Below are positions 47,311 to 58,709 of a stretch of 64,000 nucleotides of DNA, in pieces. A program made the position numbers and the translations under genes. Source of the stretch: Cotesia glomerata (Eukaryota > Arthropoda > Insecta > Hymenoptera > Braconidae). Within the stretch, counting starts at the first letter, position 1, and the number at the start of each line of letters is the position of its first letter. The notes beneath the pieces are model-generated. The model saw nothing but the letters and a program-made list of their open reading frames with translations. It was not told the DNA's origin and ran no database searches. The stretch is taken from NCBI RefSeq assembly GCF_020080835.1, contig NC_058165.1, forward strand, positions 4,563,771 through 4,627,770, read 5' to 3'.

Positions 47311-48377
47311 CATTGTAGTTTCTTATTTACAACTTTTAAAAAACAATTTTCCAGCATAATTTATTCTGAAATTAGCGCCCTCAACACAAGCCCTGTATTC
47401 AGTATCGAAACAATCGATCAACGTTACCTATATTATTTTCTGTTAGGGTGGTATTTGTATGTATACATAGAAGATAAATTACTTGAAGATCTGTCGGCCT
47501 ACTCCCGAAGAAAAGACACACGATCTGACCGTGTAACCAAGATATACGAGCACTATTCTCCTGCGAAAAAAAAAGTGTTAAGGAATTATGCTCGAGCGAG
47601 TAAATGAGATGTGTCTTCACTGAGACATATATCACCGGGGGGCACCATCCATTTCGACCAGCGTAGAAATAAATACGATCTTCTTGAGGCTCTCGACTGC
47701 TCTTATATTCTTTAGTCTTGCGCAAAGAACCAAGAGCTAAAGTATAAGGTGTTAGAACGGAGAAAAGCTAGCAAAAGCAGAAGTAAAAGCAGAGAAGTAT
47801 AGTGGCTGGAAGAAAAGCTTTCGTGAAAAAAGAGCTAGTGCAAAAGTGCTCGAGAGCGGTATACAGTAGCTTGTACCACCGGAGTAAGTGAGATAGAGCG
47901 ATAAGAGGACAGGGTAAAATCGTCTACTGGCGACTTGCATCCCGCAGCACATCTTTCTCCCCAACACTCGAGGGATTCGCAAACCATTTCTCTTGACTGG
48001 TATACGCGCGTGGCGTCGGCTTCTTCTCCGTCTTCTTCTTTTGCTTTTTCGTGGTATATACTATCCCTACAGCCAGCAAATAAATTGATCCATTACTCAA
48101 CCGAGCAGTCATCCTGTTCAGCTTCTTCCTTCCTTCCTTCCGCGTACTTTTACTTAAAACCTTTGACACCCTCAGCGGAAAAAAAATTTCCCTCATTGTC
48201 ACGATACATATAGCGCCAACAAATTTTATCATTCTTTTCTTCTTTTAACAATTGCACGCCTCATAGCGCGAAGCGCTCGAGGTAGTGCTTTACTCCCGAC
48301 ACGTCAAGGTCAAGCAATTTTGTGGTCTTCAAATGCCTCTATCACAACCATATTGCGCTAATACAATAATATGAGTA
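47311..48377. other. Unique, relatively GC-rich DNA with uncalled frames
   Basis: The clearest non-repeat stretch in the 42-50 kb region. Frames: plus 47290-47607 (105 residues, the first 14 codons inside a PAL arm), minus 47399-47725 (108 residues), plus 47935-48213 (92 residues) and minus 47924-48232 (102 residues). They overlap antiparallel, none has a known domain, and codon use does not separate them. A CT-rich tract (TCTTCTTCTTTTGC, TTCCTTCCTTCC) lies at 48020-48140. It may include exons or promoter DNA; undecided. Confidence 0.35.
48253..48296 (+). repeat. GCACGCCTCATAGCG motif, copy 1
   Basis: GCACGCCTCATAGCGCGAAG, then CGCTCGAGGTAGTGC and TTTACTC. Copies with few changes lie at 54796-54841 and 60776-60828. 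It contains an imperfect palindrome (GCGCGAAGCGC) and looks like a conserved terminal or structural motif of an unidentified repeat. Confidence 0.65.
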
Positions 48378-48592
48378 CACAGAAAGAAAAATTTCTTGAC
48401 TGGAGAACAAAATTCTTGGCTCAAGAAAATTTTTGGGTGCCTGAAGGAAGACCGAAGTTGTGTTGGCCGAAGTAAAACTTTTTCTTTAAATTCTATTCTT
48501 GGTGGAAGTCATTTTTTCTTAATTCAAATTATCATAAATACTTGATACAATAAATTTTTATATTTGATCAAGATTTTCAGATACTTTAGGGA
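48378..48592 (-). mobile_element. OX MITE, copy 3 (truncated at the duplication junction)
   Basis: CACAGAAAGAAAAATTTCTT at the outer end, matching OX to CAGATACTTTAGGGA. It stops exactly where the 335-bp arm starts (48593), so it marks a breakpoint of the outer inverted duplication. Confidence 0.85.
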
Positions 48593-48926
48593 ACGACGTT
48601 ACGCGCCGCCACATGTACCGATGTTTATTTACATTGATGGTGGCAGATGGAAACATAATCCTTGCTCACGAATATTCACATCAATTTATTCTATCCTGTA
48701 TAATAGAAAAATACCTTTTTGTAATTTTCCATCACGTCTATTATCTTTGCGTTTTCGTTACCTATTAATTTCAATCTGTAAATTTATAGCATTATTTTTT
48801 TACGCTTTTTAATGTCTATCGTAACTGTTGAATACTTTATATTTAATACGCGGCGATACATTAGCTCACTTAATAATTTTATAGATATAAAAAATAATTC
48901 ATGGTATTAAAAATGATTTATTGATA
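48593..48926 (-). repeat. Outer inverted-duplication arm, right (334 bp)
   Basis: Reverse complement of 42705-43039 with a single visible base difference. Confidence 0.9.
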
Positions 48927-49620
48927 CACAGAAAGAAAAATTTCTTGACTCAAGAACAAAATTCTTGGTTCAAGAAAATTTTCGGGTGCCTGAAGGAAGA
49001 CCGAAGTTGTGTTGGGCGAAGTAAAAATTTTTCAAGAAATTCTATTCTTGGTGGAAGTTATTTTTTCTTAATTCAAATTATCATAAATACTTGATACAAT
49101 AAATTTTTATATTTGATCAAGATTTTTAGATACTTTAGGGAAGCAGCGCCACCTACTTAAGAAAAAAATTTTCTCACCTTGAGAAAATTTTTCTCTTGAA
49201 TATTTGATACCCATTTTATATTATTTTAGCGTGCAATTATACATATTGAATGAAAAAAAAAAGATGAAATATTATTTGATCTTCCCACTTGACATGTTAA
49301 TCAATAAAAATATTAATGAAAATTTACTTCTATCTTTATATTTAATTTTTTGGAGCAAGAGAGAAATTTTCTTAAGACAAGAAAATTTACTTCTATCAAA
49401 AACTAAATTTTTTGGAGCAAGAGGCTGAATTTTCTCAAAACAAGATTTTCTTGACTTAAATAAATTTTCTTGGATCAAGATACGTATTTCTTAAAGCAAG
49501 AGAATTAATTTTGTTGAAATAAGTAAAATTTCTTGTGTCAAAAAAAATTTTTTTTTTCGCTCAAGAAAATAATTAAGAAGAAAAATATTTTCTTGGCTCA
49601 AGTGAACCTTTTTTTCTGTG
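48927..49620 (-). mobile_element. OX MITE, copy 4 (full length, 694 bp)
   Basis: CACAGAAAGAAAAATTTCTT to CCTTTTTTTCTGTG, with TA on both sides. It differs from copy 2 by several substitutions and small gaps (for example 4 bases missing beside the CTCF-like core at 49142-49156), more than the adjoining 335-bp arms differ. Confidence 0.85.
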
Positions 49621-49763
49621 TATGAGTAGATGTACATCGAAAAAACACTTTAATTAATCCATTTTATGAGGTAAAAGCCCCCATTATTGACACTATAAGA
49701 GTGATCATGAATATTTAAATTTTTTTATCGTGTTTCAAATCAATATTGTCAACTTTTTTTCTA

Positions 49764-50209
49764 TAGATAGATAGATAGATAAAAAATTTATTTGGCTCTG
49801 GAGCCTAAGCTCCCTCAAAGCCATCAATATTTAAATTACATTGGTTTACATAGGTTACAAGATTACTTAACTAATTAAAGTTTTACAATTAGATTTAATT
49901 TCAAATGTTATAAAATCCAAATAGATTTTTTAATACAAACAAATAACTTAATTTAAAGTCATAATAATTCTACAAGAAAAAATATTTAAATAAGATCAAA
50001 AAAAAAGATTGCAATTGTTAATTGTCATGTTCAAAAAAGTGATTGAAGCAATCATTTTTAAATTCAACTAAATTATCTACAGCCACAGTCTCAGCTGGAA
50101 GTGCATTCTAGATACGTATGCCATGAATTAAGAATGAATTATCATACATGACACAATTAGCCTGCGGTATACGAAGATAGTCTTGTCGGACATCACCTAT
50201 AGGACACCT
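49764..50209 (-). mobile_element. LINE 3' region, 5'-truncated
   Basis: On the minus strand: the end of the ORF, a 3' UTR of about 240 bp and a (TATC)n/(TCTA)n tail at 49764-49780. The tail and last 90 bp are shared with 11853-11942. The truncation point near 50209 has no clear partner. CR1, Jockey or a related clade is likely from the C-terminal motif; the clade cannot be settled from this fragment. Confidence 0.8.
50018..50209 (-). pseudogene. LINE ORF2 C-terminal remnant
   Basis: The minus-strand frame reads GDVRQDYLRIPQANC, then FLIHGIRI, an in-frame TAG, NALPAETV, later VEFKNDCFNHF, and stops at 50018-50020. The pattern R-x-D-Y, F-x-x-x-GIRIWN-x-LP, then a short spacer and FK-x-x-L/C is the conserved last segment downstream of the reverse-transcriptase domain in CR1/Jockey-like LINEs. 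The TAG sits where Trp is expected, a single-base decay (TGG to TAG). The RT catalytic motif is not in the fragment. It encodes nothing functional now; it dates the element as old or inactivated. Confidence 0.8.
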
Positions 50210-50542
50210 TAATCATTGTTTTTACTTATATAATTTAATTAATTAACTTGAATAGCAATAAATTTAATTATCATTATATCAACCTAAAACCAACAGGTCG
50301 AATGTATGTATTATTGACAGCGCGAAAAATTCAAAGAGCCAATTATTGACATACCATTGATCCCATTATCGACAGGTCTTTTATTACAGTTAAATTTATA
50401 TTAACAATAATCATTTTTACTAACTAATGCAAAACTATCAATAATTTTTATCATTTTAAAATTCGTTTAAGACCTAGCTTTTCTATATTATTTACCAGGT
50501 TTTTTTAGCAATTTTTTTTAGTCTCAAATACTTTGATTCTTA
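50210..50542. other. AT-rich DNA
   Basis: Nothing recognised. Confidence 0.4.
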
Positions 50543-50813
50543 CACTGATAGAAGAATTTATTTGTATTAAATAATATTTGTTAATAGCTAACAAATCATT
50601 TATTAGAGACCATTTTTTAATATTAAATATATATTTCTTAGTATTTAAAATGATTTGTTTGTATTTAATAAATCTGATATCCATTTATTAAATATTAATA
50701 AATCTTTTTAAATACTAATAAATATTTGTTAAGGCCTAACAAATGGCTTCTAATAAATGATTTGTTAAATATTAACAAATATTTTTAACTATAAACAAAT
50801 CCTTCTATCAGTG
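50543..50813. mobile_element. M271 MITE, full length (271 bp)
   Basis: CACTGATAGAAGAATTT to AAATCCTTCTATCAGTG, with TA on both sides (50541-50542, 50814-50815). Closest in sequence to the 25802 copy. Confidence 0.9.
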
Positions 50814-51276
50814 TATAAAATAACATGACAGTTTGTAAACATTAATACGTTGATATGTATGTTGAGGGAGTTGGTTACCTTACATTATGGCTTATGTCGT
50901 CAGTTGACGCAAGTTAATTTTTGTATCCCCATCATTGACATCCGCTATTTTAAAATTAATTTTAATTCGATAAAGTATAAATAAATGATTATATGGTTAT
51001 TTAGATATATAAATAATCTAAAATAATTTTAAACAGTGCAATTACATAAAAAAAATATTGAGAAATCTGGATTTGAAAATAAGGTCTTTCTTAACAATAT
51101 TGTTAAGAAATTACAAACGTATAAGCAGTTTCGGCCTACTTGAAAAAATGAAATTTTTTTGCGATAAATAGTTTATACCTTGGAATTAAATTTTACTATT
51201 TTTAAATTTTAAAAATATCTAAAATTGCCATGAAATATTAAGAATTATGATTATTAACAGATTTTAAAGATATATG
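50814..51276. other. AT-rich DNA
   Basis: Nothing recognised. Confidence 0.4.
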
Positions 51277-52204
51277 GGTAATTCTCTATAAGGACGTCTT
51301 AAATTTGTACAAAATTGTCCGACCAAATTATTTTTGATTTTATTAGAAAAAAAAATTAACAAAGACTACAAAACTATCAGCTTAATCATAATAAATAAAC
51401 AGCCAATTTAATTTAATTTTTTTTCGATATTTGTGAATCTATTGCCATATAACATGACAGGGGACTGTTTGCCAAAGGACTGTTTTTTTTTTATCAAATT
51501 GAGAAAAATTAAACAAACTATTTCAATGCATTTATCTTTTCAAGTTCTCAATGAATGTTTACATTAATTAGAATAATATTAAGACTTATGGATCCAATTT
51601 TATAAATAAATTATAAATGAAAATAGTTGCCAGGGGACTGAGTTTCTCGCGGCCCAGACACATTTTTCCAGCACAAACGGTGTTTTGACACTAAATAAAA
51701 TGGCGATAAAGCGCTAACAGCCCTATGGTTATTAACTCAAGGCTAGTTAGGTCCTTATAAACCTTACAGAACATAAAATAGCCCGCTGGATTTTTTTTGG
51801 CTTTGAACTTCTGGCAAGGGACTGTTCTTAAAACGCCTGGGACAAACTTTGGTTTAATAAATTTAATGAAACAAATTAATTTTTGGTCATTTTTATCGAA
51901 GAAGATTGTTAGTTAACTAATTAAGTTTATAAACATTATGGACAAAATTATATATTATGTACGAATAACTTAAAATTTAATCTTAAAGTTTCAATTTTGG
52001 GAAAGGGACAGCCCAGGGAACTGTTATTTCGGTGGTTTACGAATTTATAGCAAAAAAACCAAAATTTATTTCATTATAATTTTCAATGCTCCAAATATAA
52101 ATGTTTTTTTACTTTCATAATAAATTTTTTTAGTAACAAAATAACAATTTTTCTAATAAAAAAATCCCCGGGACAGCAAAAAAACATCCTTACAGAGAAT
52201 CACC
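51277..52204. mobile_element. 928-bp TIR element with GGTAATTCTC ends
   Basis: The left end GGTAATTCTCTATAAGGACG and the right end (reverse complement GGTGATTCTCTGTAAGGATG) match at 17 of 20 positions. Flanks GATATATG and TTTATATG agree at 6 of 8, a possible decayed 8-bp duplication. The interior repeats the word GGGACTG or GGGACAG at least six times (51461-52172). No coding frame. Confidence 0.6.
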
Positions 52205-52296
52205 TTTATATGACGTGAAAATTGTTTGCAGAATCAAAAGCACGTATTAAACGTAATCACTTGCTTTCAAACTCACTTTTTGAGCTTATTCCTTGA

Positions 52297-53146
52297 AAAA
52301 AAATTAGGAAAACGGTTGACCCTAAAGGCCATCCCTGTAACTTCCCGCTACCTGGCCGCTTTTTTGAGCTCTTCGAGCTCAAAAGTACAATCTGTGTGTT
52401 GTTTTAAGCTCTCCGAGCTCAAAAAGATACCTTTTCTATGCTTTTGAGCTCTTTGAGCTCAAAAGCCTGATAGAAGTTTCTTAGAACACTATTTTTTGAA
52501 TGTTCATACCGCAATAACTTTTGAATGAATGAACCGATTTTTACGCGGTTGGCGGCATTCTACGTAGTTTTTAAGCCTTATAAATAATTTATAAGTTTCA
52601 ATTGGTCAAACAAGAAATTTCGGAGTAACTCTGAAAAAACACTTTTTTCGGTTTTCTTTCGTTCACGATATCTCTCGAACGAATCAACCGATTTTGACCG
52701 GATTGGCGGCGATCGACGTGGTTTTTCAAAGTTGAGAGCTGATTAGTTTTTGGAATCGATCGGTTGAGCCGTTTTAAAGTTATCCCAAAAAAACCACTTC
52801 AGAAAAAATTTTTTTTCCTACTTTTTTTTAGATTTCTCCAAATTTTTCAAAATCTATCGGTCTGAATCGGTTCAAATTAATAGGAAATCTAAGTTTGGTG
52901 AAGCCCTTTCGAATGGCACCAACCGCGAGGAAATCGGTTCAACCGTTCAAAAGTTATAAGAGGTTTACATACTTACACACACACACACATACATACAGAC
53001 ATAGTGACACCCTCGCGGGAATAGTCAGGAAAGCTTCCTAGGACTTCAAAACGTCGAGATCTGATGAAAACTCGATTTTCGAAAAATGGGGTAAAACCAA
53101 TAACTTCCCGATTTTTGAAAATTTTCAATTTTCTTAGCGGGAAGTT
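52297..53146 (+). mobile_element. CPF element, copy 2
   Basis: Same orientation and order as copy 1: TTAGGAAAACGGTTGACCCT, three GAGCTC palindromes (52375-52460), CCGATTTTGACCGG, a very short CA tract (52976-52989) and the final TTCTTAGCGGGAAGTT. The small CA tract shows the microsatellite grows independently in each copy. Confidence 0.8.
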
Positions 53147-53900
53147 AAAAATCAAACGTTTAAACCCTCTAATCGTGGATGTATCTTAAAAGATGTGTGT
53201 CGCAGTTTCAGGTTTAGTAGACCAGACATAGAGACATTTACTTCTGCGCACGTGGTACTAAAGAGATTTTTCAGAATGCTTGTACGTGACTCAAATCTTA
53301 CTACGCTCAGGGGAAAAGTAGCGACGAATTAAATTCCCGGTGTAAAACAGGAAAAAGATTTTTTACGTTAAATTCTTACGGAAATGTATAGAAATGTATG
53401 GGTATCCCTGTGATAGTACCGAAATGCCATCACTACCTACGCCATTAGTGTTTTACTTAAACACGTCTATTGATTTTTGTCCCTTTTTCGTCAGAGAGCA
53501 CATCCATGTATTTATACGTTCCAAACACAAAGGCACAGGATAAATGTCACCTTTGCCCGCGACATAGAGATGCTGGATGACAGCCGACGCTAGTGAACCG
53601 TCACCAAGTAGGAGTGCATTGTAATTTGACTTGATTTACGATCCATCGTATACGGGCTCTTTTTAATAAATTATGATGCAATTTCTCTTTGTTCTCTAAG
53701 AGGGAGTTCCAGAATGACATAATTGTCAGATATAATTTCATTTGCTTCAATCGCAGTGATATGTTAGGAATTAAGTGGAATTATCTATGTCGCGTTGTCA
53801 GACGAATTAGTCCTCTAATGCTTAAGTGAGATTATTTCAGTTATAATTACTGGGCAATTTATACGTACATTTATCGTATGTTATCAAAAGAATGTCGCTA
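53147..53900. other. Unique DNA, ordinary complexity
   Basis: 53190-53640 has few homopolymers and scattered CpGs, but I find no convincing frame, RNA gene or repeat partner. Confidence 0.4.
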
Positions 53901-54786
53901 CACCGAGAAAATTTTATAGTAGAATTTATTATCTAGTTATGGTAAAATCTATTAACTGAATTCAATAGTAGTAAATATTATTTAAATAATTATATAAACC
54001 ATCTGAATTGTAGTAGTTACCATCCTGATGGTAACTACTACTATTATGATGGTAATCAGTTATAATAGCTTTTATTATTTTAATTAGTTACTAATATTAT
54101 CAAAATCGTAATTCCTAATATAAACTGATGGTTGCAGTTACCATCAGTAATAATAATAGTTACTATCTAAGCTAGTAAAAAATATTAAAAAAATTAAAAA
54201 TCTGTGTTAGCGTGGATGCATTTCTTAATTAACTAAAAGCAGTTGTAGCGCAGTGTAGTGCACAAAAAATCGGGATTAAATTCAGATTGGATTTATATTA
54301 AAATTTTTATTTGTCTACAACAAGTTTCAACGCCAAATTTTTCAAAAAAAAATTTGAAATTTCAAAAAAAAAGTTCATGTCATCCAAAGTAATCAATAAC
54401 AGCTCTAATATTTGGAAATTTTTATCATATATGGATTTAATTAAACGATTTTGTTATTACTTGTTTTAATATTTTAAAGGAAAAAATATACATAACTAAA
54501 ATATAGATGCAAATAAAGAATTTAATTAAATAAATTTATATGATTTTTTCTTTTAGAATTTTTACAATCTGAGATAGTTACAGTTACCATCTTCGATTAT
54601 AGCAGTTATAATTTTTAATAATTACAATTATCATTTTCGATAGTAATCGTTACCATTATTAATAGTAACTATTACAATTGTCAATTAAACCACCTATTAA
54701 TTTGTGACTACTTAATTTTATTACCATTTCAGATAGTAGGAGTTAATATTTTTGTATAATAAATAGTACAATTAATTTTTTTCGTG
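53901..54786. mobile_element. 886-bp TIR element CACCGAGAAAATT with TA duplication
   Basis: CACCGAGAAAATTTTATAG at the left and the end TTTTTTTCGTG at the right, with TA on both sides. The interior is full of GGTAACTACTACTA, ATGGTAACTGCAACCATC and related palindromic words. No coding frame. Confidence 0.65.
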
Positions 54787-54795
54787 TAGTTTTAT

Positions 54796-54841
54796 TATTA
54801 CACGCCTCATAGCGCGGAGTGCCTGAGATAGTGCTTTACTT
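54796..54841 (+). repeat. GCACGCCTCATAGCG motif, copy 2
   Basis: ACACGCCTCATAGCGCGGAG, then TGCCTGAGATAGTGC and TTTACT; a diverged copy of the motif at 48253, immediately beyond the end of the CACCGAG element. Confidence 0.6.
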
Positions 54842-55484
54842 TAAGGAGATCCACGAGAAGTAGTCAAATTTTTAAACCTGAAAATTTGTAAATTTAATCT
54901 ACGTAGCCTAATAATTAATAAAAAAATTTTTAAAAAGTAGGTTTCCGGGATATTTAATAAAATACTTAGATTCGAAAATTGTAATTTTTACATGTGAAAT
55001 GGAGATTCCACCAGCCGTGTATTGGTTAAGAATTTAATGCAATTAACGATTAAAAAAAATTTTATTTTCATTGAATTTGATTGAAAAAATAGTAAGCTTT
55101 CGATTAATACAATAAAAAAGTAGCTTTCCGAACGTATTATGGAGAGATATTTTATGAAAAATCACAAGGAACTTCCGTTCTTTAAAGTCTAGGATTTGAC
55201 TTGGCAACACCGCTTGCGCAGTTACTCGGCGCATAAGTAACCGCGGTTTTTTAAATGCTAGAAGACCTTAGTCATTTTAGTTAGACAGTAAACATAAATA
55301 AATTTTAAGGTTAGGGAACTAACCTCAATTCAATGTTAATAATTATTTAATGAGTAAATTTTTCGGAAGTTTCCTCAAAAATGTTATTAATTAATTTAAA
55401 AGTTAATTTTAAGATGCATAACAAAAGTATTTTTACGTATTATTTTTTTATAGACATTTTTTACACTAGGAGGGTACTTGTTTG
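54842..55484. other. Unique AT-rich DNA
   Basis: The minus-strand 63-residue frame at 55043-55234 has no motif. Nothing supported. Confidence 0.4.
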
Positions 55485-56640
55485 CAGAATCAAAAAACTC
55501 CCGAAAAAATTGATGTATCGAGACCGGGATTTTTTTATAAGTTCTAGAATTCGATGAACTGGTGCCGTGTTTCATATCAGTAGCCTAGTTTACGTAGTTT
55601 TTTAACTTCCCGCTAAGAAAATTGAAAATTTTCAAAAATCGGGAAGTTATTGTTTTCACCCCGTTTTTCGAAAATCGAGTTTTCATCAGATCTCGACGTT
55701 TTGAGATCCTAGGAAGCTTTCCTGACTATTTCCGCGGTGAGGTCACCGTGTCTGTATGTATATATGTATGTGTGTGTGTGTGTGTAAATCTCTCATAACT
55801 TTTGAACGGATCATCAGATTCGATCGAAATAAGCGGCGTTCTGAAGAGTTCCTTTGCCCCTAGAATTCTGATACTAATTTACAGAATTTGAGTCGATCAA
55901 TTTTGAGAAATCTCAAAAATAAAATTTTCAAAAATTCGTTTTTTTGAAATATCTTTTAAACGGCTGAACCGATAAATTTCAAAAACTAATCAGCTCTTAA
56001 CCTCAAGAAACAACGTTGATTGCCATCAGCCCGGTCAAAATCGGTTGATTTGTTCGTGAGATATCGTTGTCGAAAAAAATTGAGAAAAATGTTTTTTTCA
56101 GAATTTCTATGAAATTTTTAGTCTGACCAGTTTACGCTTAAAGATTTTTCAAAGAAATCAAAAAACTGCTTTGAATGCCGTAAACCGCGAGAAAATCAGT
56201 TAATTCATTCCAAAGTTATTGCGCTTTGAAAATTCAAAAAATAGTGTTCTATAGAACTTCCATTAGCCTTTTGAGCTCGAAGAGCCTGTTGAGCACTTAG
56301 GTATGGAGGTAGCGGGAAGTTGCAGAGATAGCCTTTAGGGTCAACCGTTTTCCTAATTTTTTAAAATGAATTTTTATTAAAATTTACAATGATACACACG
56401 TACAAAACCAAAATAACTTTTCTTATTTCTGTCACGTGAAAATTATGGCACCACTTAATCAAGTTAAAATTAGATCAACCAATCATATTACTAGATTTTT
56501 TTAGACTGCGCGCGCATACGACAAGAAAAATGGGCGCCAATAATTAAAAAAAAAAAAATAACAAAATACTCTGTAATAAATTACTTAACTATTTTTTTTT
56601 CTTTTAAAAATCAATTATACAATTTATTTTTTGCTTAAAA
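55485..56640 (+). repeat. Repeat shared with 59455-59835, split by CPF copy 3
   Basis: GAAAAAATTGATGTATCGAG through CATATCAGTAGCCTAGTTTA on the left of the insertion; AATTTTTATTAAAATTTACA through GCGCGCGCATACGACAAG on the right. The same sequence runs unbroken at 59455-59835. Confidence 0.8.
55604..56358 (-). mobile_element. CPF element, copy 3 (with defined insertion site)
   Basis: AACTTCCCGCTAAGAAAATT to GGTCAACCGTTTTCCTAA, reverse orientation. Short TG tract at about 55770. The unoccupied T-rich site is visible near 59550-59570, which fixes both ends of the CPF family to within the T-run. Confidence 0.85.
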
Positions 56641-57655
56641 AATAAATGAGGCATGCACTTTTTGATTTTCTAAAATTTTTGAATATTTTTACACGCTTCA
56701 ACGTAAAGCTCTATTAGTTTCAATAATATATTATGACGATAATTAATTTAAATTTGTATGTAATTACTAGCAAGAGAAACGAAAAATAATAAAAGAGAAT
56801 AACTAATGCGTCTCAATTAATTAAATGCCATAAGGCAAATTAATAAATTTGTTCTGTCTCAAACGTGCAACATCGCGACGCAGTGCCCATTTTATAATGT
56901 TGCGAGCGGTACATTTTGGCGCATGCAGATTACTCATGGACGTCACTCGGGACGAGCATCAATCTATCAAGTGCCGCTAAAGCATGTCGCGGCGAAAAGA
57001 CGAATATCTACGTGGATAGGTGACCTGGCGAACGTCCAGTAGCAACACTCAGTTTACGTGATATCTCGGCCAGACGAGGGACTACAGTCAGTGGAAATAT
57101 ATAGGGTACATAGAGCTTCTTTGCAATCCAATTTAAATTGTAAAGTGTAATTTCTTACTACAAAAATTTTCACTATCGAAATCCCAGGGAATGTCAGGCA
57201 ATTTCATTATCACATAAATAACTCTTGAGATATTTTATATCCAATTAATTCGATACTTTTTATTTTAATTTAACAAACATTTGATTATTTGATAAAACTA
57301 TTGTTGAAATTTTAAATTATAGTTCACAAAATTTGATACTTCTAATCGAAAATTGTAAAATTTTAGAAAATACAAATTTGCACACCTCATAATGCTTGTT
57401 AACTTTTTAATAAGAAATAAATTGTACTGATCACATGTCTTGAAGAATAAAATAAAAAATTGTAATAGATTAATTTTTTAATCTTATGCATAGTCAGGTA
57501 TAAAATTTGGTCACATCAGAAATTTTTTTACGAAGATTGATTTTGAAATTGAAAAAAAAAAAAAAAACGAAACCAATATATCATATATTTTGGTGACTAG
57601 AGTGATTACATGCGGGATGTGTACACACAGATTGATTGATACCCATAACATTTTT
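56641..57655. other. Unique DNA with a higher-GC island at 56865-57120
   Basis: The island has many CpGs (GCGCATGCAGATTACTCATG, GCATGTCGCGGCGAAAAG), with TATATAGGGTACATAGAGC at 57101. No frame supports an exon; regulatory or non-coding-exon DNA is possible. Confidence 0.35.
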
Positions 57656-58490
57656 AACTTCCCGCTGAGAAAAATTGAAAATTTCTTAAAATTCGGGAAG
57701 TTATTCGAGATAGGTAGCGATCTAAAGAGTTGCCATTACATTTCGTAAAAATTTGAATCGATTCGGTTCGCTAGATTTTGAGAAATCTCGAAAATAAAAT
57801 TTTCCAAAAATCGTTTTTTTTGGAATAACTTCTAAATGGTTCCACCGATCAATTCCAAAAACTAATCCGCTCTTAAACTTTAAAAACCACGTCTATTGCC
57901 TCCAGTCTCGTCAAAATCGGTTGATTCTTTCGGGAGTTATCAAAAACGAAAAATTTCGAAAAAAGTGTTTTTGTTTTACATAACTGACATTTCTTTTTCG
58001 ATCATTTTTGATGAAATAAAATAATTATCAGAACTCAAAAAATTACGTCGATCGCCACCAAGAACGTAAACATCGGTTGATTGGTTCGTGAGTTATCGTT
58101 GTCGAAAAAATTCGGAAAAAGTGAATTTTTTTAATTTCTCTAAGATTTTCGGTTCGATCAGTTTGTGTTCGAAAGTATATCGTAGATGCTGAGTAACTAC
58201 GTTGAATACTACTAACCGGGTGAAAATCGATTCATTCATTCAGAAATTATTGCAGTTTAAAAATTGAAAAAATACTGTTTTATTAAACTTCTATCAGACT
58301 TTTGAGCTCGAAGAGCTGAAAAGCTAAGATAACAGCTAACTCTATGAGCTCAGAGAGCTCGAAATAACATATAAATTATATTTTTGAGCTAGAAGAGCTC
58401 AAAGACGTCATAAGTCATTTTAAAAGCTTATTTATAGAATTAGCGGGAAGTTGCAGGGATGGCCTCAGGGTCAACCGTTTTCCTAATTTT
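57656..58490 (-). mobile_element. CPF element, copy 4 (lacking the TG tract)
   Basis: AACTTCCCGCTGAGAAAAAT at the left and the CCTAATTTTT end at the right, with GAGCTC palindromes at 58300-58400. The TG-tract segment is deleted. It lies head to tail with copy 5, with one T between. Confidence 0.75.
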
Positions 58491-58491
58491 T

Positions 58492-58636
58492 AACTTCCCG
58501 CTAAGAAAATCGAAGATTTTCAAAAATCGGGAAGTTATTGTTTTGACCCCGTTTTACGAAAATCGAGTTTTCATCGAATCTCAACGTTTCGAGGTCGTAG
58601 GAAGCTTCCCTGACTATTCCCGCGGTGGTGCCTGTA

Positions 58637-58709
<73 letters not shown>

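Noticed and set aside
47290..47607. 105-residue frame at the edge of a PAL block
   Set aside because: It starts inside a PAL arm, overlaps an equally long antisense frame and has no known motif.
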